From contig NZ_CAJPUX010000002.1 of assembly GCF_905397285.1 (NCBI RefSeq), positions 186,001-250,000 of the forward strand: a stretch of DNA of 64,000 nucleotides. The letters are read 5' to 3'. This DNA comes from Cupriavidus plantarum. Its GTDB lineage: Bacteria > Pseudomonadota > Gammaproteobacteria > Burkholderiales > Burkholderiaceae. This document shows, in pieces, positions 52,934-64,000 of the stretch. The position numbers were made by a program, and so were the translations under genes. Every line of letters starts with the position of its first letter. Position 1 is the stretch's first letter. The notes under the pieces were generated by a model. It was not told where the DNA came from, did no database searches, and saw nothing but the letters and a program-made list of their open reading frames with translations.

Positions 52934-55184
52934 TCAGCCAGTGAAGCGCAGCACCAGCGTGGCGAGCGGCGGCAGCATCAGCGTGACCGAGGCCGGCTGG
53001 CCATGCGAAGGTTCCTCGGCCGCTTCCACGCGTCCGCCGTTGCCCACATTGCTGCCACCGTAGACGGCGGCGTCGCTGTTCAGGCATTCCTCCCAGGCGC
53101 CTGGAAACGGCACGCCAAGCCTATAGTCGGGCCGCGGCACCGGAGTCATGTTCACGACCACCAGCACCACGTCGCGGCTGCCTCGGCCGGCGCTGCGCAG
53201 ATAGGCGAAGACGCTGTTCTGGTGGTCGTCTCCCACTACCCACTGGAAACCTTCCGGGTGATGGTCCATCGCATGCAGCGCGGGCAGTTCGCGGTAGAGG
53301 CGGTTCAGGTCGCGCACCAGCGAATGCACGCCGCGATGCTGCGGCTGGTCGAGCAGCGACCAGTCGAGTTCGTCGTCGTGATTCCACTCGCGCCACTGCG
53401 CGAACTCGCCGCCCATGAACAGCAGCTTCTTGCCGGGATGCGTCCACATGAAGGCGTAGTACGCGCGCAGGTTGGCCAGCCGCTGCCAGTCGTCGCCGGG
53501 CATGCGCCCGATCATCGAGCCCTTGCCGTGCACCACCTCGTCGTGCGAGAGCGGCAGCACGAAGGCCTCCGACCACGCGTAGACCATGCCGAAGGTCATG
53601 TCGGAGTGGTGCCACGGGCGATGAATCGGCGCGTGCGCCATGTAGCGCAGCGTGTCGTGCATCCAGCCCATGTTCCATTTGAAGTCGAACCCGAGGCCAC
53701 CCGACTCGACGCTCGCGGTCACGCCGGGCCAGGCAGTCGATTCCTCGGCGATGGTCAGCACACCGGGACACCGTTCATGCACGATGGTGTTGAGGTCGCG
53801 CAGGAACGCGACCGCTTCGAGGTTCTCGCGCCCGCCGTAGCGGTTGGGAATCCACTGTCCTGCCTGACGGCTGTAGTCGCGATAGAGCATCGAGGCAACC
53901 GCGTCGACGCGCAGCGCATCGATATGGAAGCGCTCCAGCCAGTGCAGCGCGCCCGCCAGCAGGAAGCCGCGCACCTCGTTGCGCCCGAGGTTGTAGATCA
54001 GCGTGTTCCAGTCCTGATGGAAGCCCTCGCGCGGGTCCTCGTGCTCGTAGAGCGCCGTGCCATCGAAGCGGGCCAGACCATGCGGATCGGTCGGGAAATG
54101 CGCGGGCACCCAGTCGAGGATGACGCCGATGCCCGCTTGATGGCACCGATCGACGAACGCCGCGAACTGCTCGGGCCGGCCAAGGCGCGCGGTGGGGGCG
54201 AAGAGCGAAAGCGGCTGATAGCCCCACGATCCGCCGAACGGATGTTCCGTGATGGGCAACAGTTCGATGTGCGTGAAGCCAAGATCGCGCACATAGGGGA
54301 CGAGCCGCTCGGCAAGGATTTCCCAGCCGCGTTCCGGGTCGTCCGCGGCGCGCTGCCAAGACATCGCGTGCAGCTCGTACACGGACATCGGCGCGGCATA
54401 CGGATTCCTCGACGCGCGCTCGCGCATCCACTCCCCGTCGTTCCATCCGTACGGCGGAGCGCTCTGGCCCGCGCATGCGACCACGGAGGCGGTGGCGGGC
54501 GGCGGCTCCGTTGCAAGCGCGAGGGGATCCGCCTTGTCGGGAAGCGGCGTGCCGTCGGCGCCGATCAGGTCGTACTTGTAGCGCGAACCGGCACCCGCGC
54601 CCAGCGCGGAAGGCAGGAACAGTTCCCACACGCCGGAGCCATGCCGTATGCGCATCGGGTGCCGCGTGCAGTTCCAGCCGTTGAAGTCGGCGATCACCGA
54701 GACGCGCTGCGCGTTCGGCGCCCATACCGCGAACCGCACGCCGGTCTCGCCGTCAACCGTCATGCACTGCGCGCCGAGACAAGCGCCAAGCTCGAGGTGG
54801 CGGCCTTCGTTGATCAGGTGCAGGTCGAGCTCGCCGAGCAGCAGGCCGAAGGCATAGGGATCGGCCGTGACTTGTTCGCTGCCATCGGGCCAGCGAATGC
54901 GCAGGCGATAGTCGCGTGGCCCCGGTTGACCCTTGCCCCACCCGGGCAGCCGGCCGGCGAACACGCCGCCGTCATGCAGGCGCGACATCTCCGCCACGGT
55001 CTTGCCCGCGGCATCCGCAAGGTATGCGGCCTCGGCGCCGGGCAGCAGCGCGCGCACCACCACGCCGCGGTCGTCACGATGCGGGCCGAGCACGCCAAAC
55101 GGATCGGCAAGGCGCCCCGCCAGCAGCGAGTCGATCACCGGATCGGGTAGTGTGAGGTCGGCTTTCTGGTCCATCTCTGCGGTG

Positions 55185-55198
<14 letters not shown>
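52934..55198 (-). CDS. glgB: 1,4-alpha-glucan branching enzyme (GH13)
   Basis: A 754-residue enzyme that makes alpha-1,6 branches in alpha-glucan. An N1 domain ([24 protein letters not shown]) and a carbohydrate-binding N2 domain precede the barrel: [57 protein letters not shown] (nucleophile), [13 protein letters not shown] (acid) and [15 protein letters not shown]. The start overlaps the treS end by 14 bp, so it is coupled. In the GlgE route this enzyme branches the linear chains made by GlgE. Confidence 0.95.
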
Positions 55199-58579
<3,381 letters not shown>

Positions 58580-58583
<4 letters not shown>

Positions 58584-61500
58584 GCCGTGTCTCCGGATGT
58601 TGTTGTCGGTTGTGGCCTGACGTGCCAGAGCGAGAACGGCAGCTCGTACGGGTTCAGGCGGATGTGCTGATGCTTGCCCTGCCACGTGAAGCGGTGGCCG
58701 AACATGAGGTCTTCCACGAGCAGCGAGGCGTCGTCGGGCAGCCCCCATTCCCACAATGGCAATTCGATATCGGCCTCGCGCGGCGCGCGCGGATCGAGGC
58801 TGATCGCCCCGAGCAGCACGTCGTCACCGAATGCGCCCGTCTGCTCGGCGCCGCTCGGGACGAACCGCGCGAAGTACAGTACCGCGTCGTCGCTTGCGTG
58901 GTAGAAGCGCAGGCCCAGGTGGTTCTGCAACGCAGGATGGCTTGCGCGGATCTGGTTGAGGCGCGAAATTTCGGCAACGATGTTGCCGGGCTGCTTCCAG
59001 TCCCGCGTGCGCAGCTCGTACTTCTCGGAATCGAGGTATTCCTCCTTGGTCACGCCATTGACGACGAGCGGCGCGCTCTCGCAGATCTCGAATCCGTTGT
59101 ACATGCCCCAGAGGCCCGAGAGCAGAGACGCCAGCGCGGCACGGATGAGGAACGCGGGGCGGCCGCCGTCGTGCAGGAAGTACGGGTTGATGTCCGGCGT
59201 GTTGACGAAGAAGTGCGGACGGTAGAACTCGCGCATCGGGCCGCGTGTGAGTTCGGTCATGTACTCGATGAGCTCGGCCTTGGTGTTGCGCCACGTGAAG
59301 TACGTGTAGGACTGCGCAAAACCGAGCTTGGCCAGCCGCGCCATCATCTTCGGACGCGTGAACGCTTCGGCCAGGAACAGCGTGTCCGGATAACGCGCGC
59401 GCACGTCCGCGATCATCCATTCCCAGAACGGCAGCGGCTTGGTATGCGGGTTATCGACGCGGAAAATGCGCACGCCTTGCTCGGCCCAGAAAATCACCAC
59501 GTCGCGCAGCGCTTCCCACAGCTTGTCGCCGCCCGGCGATGCATAGAAATCGACGTTGACGATGTCCTCGTATTTCTTTGGCGGGTTCTCGGCGTACTTC
59601 AGCGTGCCATCGGGCCGATGCTGGAACCACTCGGGATGTTCCTTGAGCCACGGATGGTCGAGCGAGCACTGGATCGCGAAGTCGAGCGCGAGCTCGATAC
59701 CGAGGTCGGCGGCCGCGTGGCGCAGCCGCTGGAAGTCCTCGATCGTGCCCAGTTCCGGATGAATCGCGTCGTGCCCGCCTTCGGCCGCGCCGATGGCATA
59801 GGGACTGCCCACGTCGCCCGGTTCGGCCTTGAGGCTGTTGTTCTTCCCTTTGCGATGCTGGAGGCCGATCGGATGGATCGGCGGGAAGTACAGCACGTCG
59901 AAGCCCATCGCGCGGATGTCGGGCAGGCGTCGGATGACATCGGCAAAGGTGCCGTGGCGCTGCGTATCGCCGCTCTCCGATCGCGGGAACAGTTCGTACC
60001 AGCTGGCGAAGCGTGCCGCGAGCCGGTCGGCCTCGACGGGTAGCGTCGAGGGAAAGCGGCTCAGGAAAGGGCGTCCCGACGGGAAGGCCATCGCGGCACG
60101 CATCGCCGAGTCGGTGCGCGGCGAGAGCAGGATCTCCAGCCGCAGCCCATCGTCGCCGCGCGCGGCCTCGAGATCCGCGACGATGGCACTCGCGTCCTCG
60201 ATCCGCGCGGCATCGGGACCGGCCAGCGTCTCCTGCACGAGGCGGGCGCCTTCCTCGATCTCGAGCGTGATGTCGACGCCGGCCTTTCGCTTCTTGCCGA
60301 CCTCGTCGAGCCAGCTGCCGAAGCTATCCTTCCACGCTTCGACCGTGTATTCGTGGCGGCCCATCGCCACCATGGGGAAGCTGCCGCGCCAGCGATCGTT
60401 GACGATCGGCACCATCGGCGACGACTGCCACGTCGATTCCCCTGGCGCGCGCCAGACCACCGCGGCGGCGAGCTTGTCGTGTCCGTCCATCCAGATGTCG
60501 GCGCTGACCTCGACGCGCTCGCCGACCACGCGGCGCACCGCGAAGCGGCCCGCATCGCACGACGGCGTCAGGTTCTCGATGGCGACGCGGGGCGAGGCCA
60601 TGGCATCGGCAACAGAGACTGCAGGCTGCCGATTGACGCCTCCCTTCGTGTCCTTGCTTTTGGCGCCCTTCTTCGCCTTCGCCGCGGGCTTCGTCGCCAC
60701 GGCGGGCAAGGCGCAGTAAATGCGGATGTCGGCCGGGGCCAGCGTGATCGTGCCGCAGGGATCCAGCGTCTCCTGCGGGGCGAGCGCGCTGCCGGGGCCG
60801 CCTTCGCTAGGGCGCAGCGTGGCCGCCGGCTGCGGCAGACCCTGCAGGATGCGGTCGGCACCGAACGACGCCGGATTGTCCGTGCACGGGTTGAGCACGA
60901 CCGTCAGCGCACCGACTGCCGCGCCATCTGCCGCGCCATCATTCCCCTGGCCCCCCGGACCTGCCTCGCCGCCTTTCCCGTTCGCCAGATAGCGCGGAAC
61001 GCGCGCGAGCACGGTCAGCGGCGCATCGGGTCCGCTCAGTTGCCGGACCGCCACCGCATGCGCTCCGCGCTGCGCCGCGATCCATGCATTGACCTCGATG
61101 ACCTCGTGCGAGAGGTCGAACGGCGTGTCATGCGCTTCCAGATCCGCGGCCAGTCCGCCGCCACCGGTTTCGAACCCGGCCGGGACGAGCAAACCGTCGC
61201 CGATCGCCGCGGCCGTCCATAGCGCACGGCGCGCGGCGAGCACGTCGAGACCGTTTGGCGTGAGGGACGGTGCGGCCAGCACGCGGCCGAACCGCTGCAA
61301 CCGCGTGATCTCCTCGGTCAGCCACGCGCTCCGATAGTCCCACCACGGCAGCGACGAGAAAGCCCCGTCGAAGGGTGCCTGTGCGAGGTCGTCGAGCTGT
61401 TGCGGCGTGGTGCCCGGCGTCCAGGCGAGGAACACGCCCCGCGCGGCACCGCCACGATGAACCTCGTTGATCAGTTCGGTCCAGTGCAGCCCCAGCACGC

Positions 61501-61924
61501 GCGTCGGCGCGCGACAGATGAAGCCCGCCACGCCGCTATCCAGGGCATCGCGAATCTGCGTGGCCCACCAGTGGATCGCGGCGGACGCCACGGCGGGATC
61601 GTGCCAGCGCAGGCGCACGCCGGGCAGATGATGATCGCTGGCATCCGGGCCGCCATTCGGGCGCGCGTGATCGAGCCAGCCATCGTGGTGCGCGGCCGCG
61701 TCCTGGGGAAAACGGTCCAGCGAGAGATCGAGCAGCACGCCGAGTCCGTGCCGGCGGCAGGATGCCGTGACGGCGGACAGCGATTCGGTGCGGTTATGGG
61801 GGACCGACCAGCCTGCCAGCAGCACATGGTCGTAACCCAGCGAAGCGACGCGCGTCAGCGCGCTGTCGTTGATCGGCTGGTCGTTCGTTCGCGAGGCGGT
61901 CGGAGTGAGTTGGCAAATACGCAC
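58580..61924 (-). CDS. glgE: Maltosyltransferase GlgE with extra N-terminal GH13-like module
   Basis: Protein of 1114 residues; the usual GlgE is about 660-700. GlgE proper begins near residue 445 (SPRVAIENLTPSCDAGRFAVRRVVGE) and extends alpha-glucan using maltose-1-phosphate. Nucleophile Asp824 (IFRVDNPHTKPLPFWEW), acid Glu853 (LFLAEAFTRPKMM) and Asp911 (NTPDINPYFL) are present. Residues 1-405 form a second GH13-like barrel plus C-terminal beta domain, in which the catalytic strand positions read GVAGFICRAPTRV and FLAWTPG with no acids. A Lys-rich linker joins the halves. It is first in the operon and has a sigma-54-like promoter. Confidence 0.93.
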
Positions 61925-61978
61925 GTGACGTTCCTTGGCGGCAATGCGCCTTGAGCCGTGAATAGATCAGGCGAGGCA

Positions 61979-61994
61979 TGCGAAGGCTGTGCCA
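61979..61994 (-). promoter_or_regulatory. Candidate -24/-12 (sigma-54) promoter of glgE operon
   Basis: On the minus strand TGGCACAGCCTTCGCA keeps the essential GG and GC with ten bases between and matches the consensus TGGCAC-N5-TTGC except at one base. A start point about 12 bases downstream would leave a leader of some 40 bases before glgE. A sigma-54 activator gene lies directly upstream on the same strand. Confidence 0.55.
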
Positions 61995-62090
61995 GAACGT
62001 CGAAGCGCAGGAAAAAAAGCCGTGGCGCCTTGCAAGGCAACGGATGGCGGGGTGTGAAGCGCGTGCTGAAGAGAGGAGGGGGAGGGGCCA

Positions 62091-62107
62091 CATGTAATTC
62101 CTACATG
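62091..62107. promoter_or_regulatory. Dyad CATGTA-N5-TACATG, candidate activator site
   Basis: A perfect inverted repeat of six bases with a five-base spacer lies about 97 bp upstream of the -24/-12 element, the usual distance for an enhancer site of a sigma-54 activator. It lies in the 244-bp region between glgE and the activator gene. Confidence 0.45.
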
Positions 62108-62168
62108 CGGCGAGGCGCGTCTTTGCGCATCGCAGCGAACCGGCCAGGCGGCCGGTTCGGCTGGTGAC

Positions 62169-63188
62169 TCAGCTGGCGCGATAAACGTCCAGGCGGTTGT
62201 ACAAGGTCTTCAGGCTGATGCCGAGTGCGCGCGCGGCCTGCCGCTTGTCGCCGTCGTAGCGCGCCAGCGTGGCGAGGATGATCTCGCGCTGCGTGTCCGC
62301 AAGCGTGGTGCCCACGCGCACGCTCACGACGCCATCGACGGTCGTCGGACGCGGCGGCTGGTTCGCGAGATTCGGATTGCCGATTTCCACGAGCTTGTCG
62401 GCGAGAATGTACGCGCGATACACGGCGTTCTTGAGTTCGCGCACATTGCCGGGCCAGTCGTATCGCACAAGCCGCTCGAGCGTGCCCGCCGAAAACGTCT
62501 TGTCGGTCTGCTCCATGGCGTTGAACTCGGCGAGGAAATGCCGCGCGAGCGGGATGATGTCCTCGGGGCGTTCGCGCAACGGCGGAATCTGCAACGGGAA
62601 CACGGCCAGCCGATAGAGCAGATCCTCGCGCAGATGGCCATTGCGCACGGCGTCCATGGGGTCCCGGTTGGTGGCGGCCAGAATGCGCACGTCGCTGACC
62701 AGCAGGGTATCGCCGCCCACCCGCTGGAACGTCCGGCTTTCCAGCACGCGGAGCAGCTTGATCTGCATCTCAAGTGGCATTTCTGTCACTTCGTCAAGAA
62801 ACAGCGTCCCGGACTGCGCCTGTTCGAAGTAGCCTGCTTTTTGCTCCAATGCGCCCGTGAAGCCGCCTTTCTCGTGCCCGAACAACTCGGATTCGATCAG
62901 CGTCGGCGCGATCGCACCGCAGTTTACGGCGATGAAGGGTCCCGTGCGGCGATTGCTGCGTTCATGCACGGCACGCGCGACGACTTCCTTGCCCGCGCCG
63001 GACTCCCCGACGGCAAGCATCGTGACATCGGTGGCCGCGACGCGATCGAGCTGGCTCAGCAGCCGCTGCATCGCGGGGGACGTGGATTCCCAGAGCAGGG
63101 AAACCTGGCCGGGCACGGCACGGCGAGCCGGCGCGCGGGGCGGCGGAGCAGTGCGGCTCGGAGGGCTGGTGACGGTGGTAGTGGACAC
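62169..63188 (-). CDS. Sigma-54-dependent activator without receiver (GGFTGA variant)
   Basis: Protein of 339 residues. A Pro/Arg-rich start (1-28) is followed by the AAA+ sigma-54 interaction domain: Walker A GESGAGKE (61-68), sigma-54 contact loop GGFTGA (108-113, normally GAFTGA), Walker B LFLDEV (129-134), and [26 protein letters not shown]. The C-terminus is a Fis-type helix-turn-helix ([21 protein letters not shown]). With no sensory domain it is likely constitutive or controlled by a partner protein. It is directly upstream of the glgE operon and divergent from an NtrC-type regulator. Confidence 0.87.
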   Translation of the reverse strand: MSTTTVTSPPSRTAPPPRAPARRAVPGQVSLLWESTSPAMQRLLSQLDRVAATDVTMLAVGESGAGKEVVARAVHERSNRRTGPFIAVNCGAIAPTLIESELFGHEKGGFTGALEQKAGYFEQAQSGTLFLDEVTEMPLEMQIKLLRVLESRTFQRVGGDTLLVSDVRILAATNRDPMDAVRNGHLREDLLYRLAVFPLQIPPLRERPEDIIPLARHFLAEFNAMEQTDKTFSAGTLERLVRYDWPGNVRELKNAVYRAYILADKLVEIGNPNLANQPPRPTTVDGVVSVRVGTTLADTQREIILATLARYDGDKRQAARALGISLKTLYNRLDVYRAS

Positions 63189-63425
63189 TGGGGTCGCCTA
63201 TGCCACGGCGTCGGCCTCCCCAGGGAGAGAGGCGGACAACGCGGCGGGATTGGTGGTTGATGGCTCTTATGCTATCTGTTGAGGCAGGCAGTGGCTACCG
63301 CCCGCGCATGGATCGCGGCAAGGTCCGACAGCCGTGTCAGACGGACACTGGCATAACCGCCATGACGGCACCATTACACTTCGCTGTATCTTTCCGCCCT
63401 GCGCCCGCTGCCAACCCATCCGACC

Positions 63426-64000
63426 ATGCCACATATTTTGATCGTTGACGACGACGAGAACGCTTGCGCCGCTTTGGCCGAGATTGTCGCGATCGAGGGC
63501 TTTTCGTCGGCAACGGCAGGCAACCTGCGCGAAGCTCGTCTCCAGATTGGCTGGCGCATGCCTGACGCCGTGCTCGCCGACCTGCGGCTGCCCGATGGCA
63601 GCGGCATGGAATTGTTCGGCGAAGTCTCCTCCGCCGGGGTCGAAGTCATCCTGACCACCGGCTATGCGAGTGTCGAATCTGCCGTCGAAGCGCTCCGCAT
63701 GGGCGCCACCGACTACCTCGTCAAGCCCATCAACGTCACGCGCCTGCAGGCCGTGCTCAAACGTATCGCCACCACGGGAGAACTGAAAGCGGAAATCCAT
63801 TCGCTGCGCGGGGAACTGCGCCGCTACGGGCGGTTCGGCCGCCTGCTCGGCAGTTCCGAGGCGATGCAGGCCGTCTATGACCAGCTCAGCAAGGTCGGGC
63901 CGACCGAGGCCACCGTGCTGCTGATCGGGGAGTCCGGAACCGGCAAGGAACTGGCCGCCCAGACCGTGCACGAGCTGTCGTCGCGTCGGCGTCAGCCATT
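63426..64000 (+). CDS. NtrC-type sigma-54 response regulator, partial
   Basis: The first 191 residues are visible. A receiver (HILIVDDDEN, phospho-Asp in VLADLRLPDGSG, Thr in ILTTGYAS, Lys in YLVKPIN) is joined to the start of an AAA+ domain with Walker A GESGTGKE (near 175). The gene runs off the window end, so the GAFTGA loop and DNA-binding part are not seen. It is divergent from the receiver-less activator with a 237-bp gap. Confidence 0.9.
   Translation, partial: MPHILIVDDDENACAALAEIVAIEGFSSATAGNLREARLQIGWRMPDAVLADLRLPDGSGMELFGEVSSAGVEVILTTGYASVESAVEALRMGATDYLVKPINVTRLQAVLKRIATTGELKAEIHSLRGELRRYGRFGRLLGSSEAMQAVYDQLSKVGPTEATVLLIGESGTGKELAAQTVHELSSRRRQP

Overview
The window is a very GC-rich chromosomal segment from a beta-proteobacterium. 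The best guess is Burkholderiales, close to Cupriavidus or Ralstonia. This rests on the gene families seen (a Bug-type periplasmic receptor, many LysR regulators, acetoacetate decarboxylase next to 3-hydroxybutyrate dehydrogenase and a patatin, a FixJ-like regulator, Ku with a lysine/alanine-rich tail) and on uniform GC-rich codon use. It is an inference, not a measured placement. I see no rRNA, tRNA, CRISPR array, insertion sequence or phage gene.

Left part (1-27.7 kb), mixed metabolism and regulation. A partial lipoprotein gene and a prolyl-4-hydroxylase-like dioxygenase are followed by an aroK - glucose-dehydrogenase-like SDR - trehalase operon (minus strand). Next come a UdgX-type uracil-DNA glycosylase and a decayed toxin-antitoxin locus with a 23-codon PIN toxin stub. 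After these lie several secreted hydrolases (tannase-like lipoprotein, N-terminal-Cys amidase, alpha/beta-hydrolase lipoprotein), a pcm - erythromycin-esterase pair, a Bug receptor, an MFS carrier, a Gln/Gly-rich small protein and a BON protein. A sensorless kinase stands divergent from a FixJ-like regulator. Then an adc - hbd - patatin operon faces a GlxA-type regulator, and a winged-helix/NTPase regulator follows.

Middle part (27.8-36.7 kb), DNA end joining. It holds ku, a 46-residue proline-rich ORF that starts at TTG and lies 10 bases upstream of ku, a hybrid histidine kinase whose N-terminal receiver is degenerate, the three-domain ligD, and an SDR.

Right part (36.7-62 kb), a large alpha-glucan and trehalose island in two minus-strand operons. 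Operon A is glgP-glgA-treZ-treY. Operon B is glgE-treS/mak-glgB-glgX-malQ. A hybrid PAS kinase on the plus strand sits between them. Together they encode trehalose <-> maltose (TreS), maltose -> maltose-1-phosphate (maltokinase domain), chain extension (GlgE), branching (GlgB), debranching (GlgX), phosphorolysis (GlgP), 4-alpha-glucanotransfer (MalQ), ADP-glucose-dependent synthesis (GlgA) and glucan -> trehalose (TreY/TreZ). Trehalase and glucose dehydrogenase lie about 32 kb away in the same window. No glgC is present here. GlgE is unusually long because a complete GH13-like module with no catalytic acids is fused to its N-terminus. Upstream of glgE I find a -24/-12 (sigma-54-like) element and a dyad about 100 bp further up. 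The next gene upstream is a receiver-less sigma-54 activator whose GAFTGA loop reads GGFTGA, and beyond it an NtrC-type response regulator runs off the window end. The combination of a trehalose/glucan island, NHEJ and UdgX suggests a desiccation or stress-survival role; that is inference.

Recurring oddity: many of these genes carry short in-frame tandem repeats (9 or 12 bp units) in linkers or tails.
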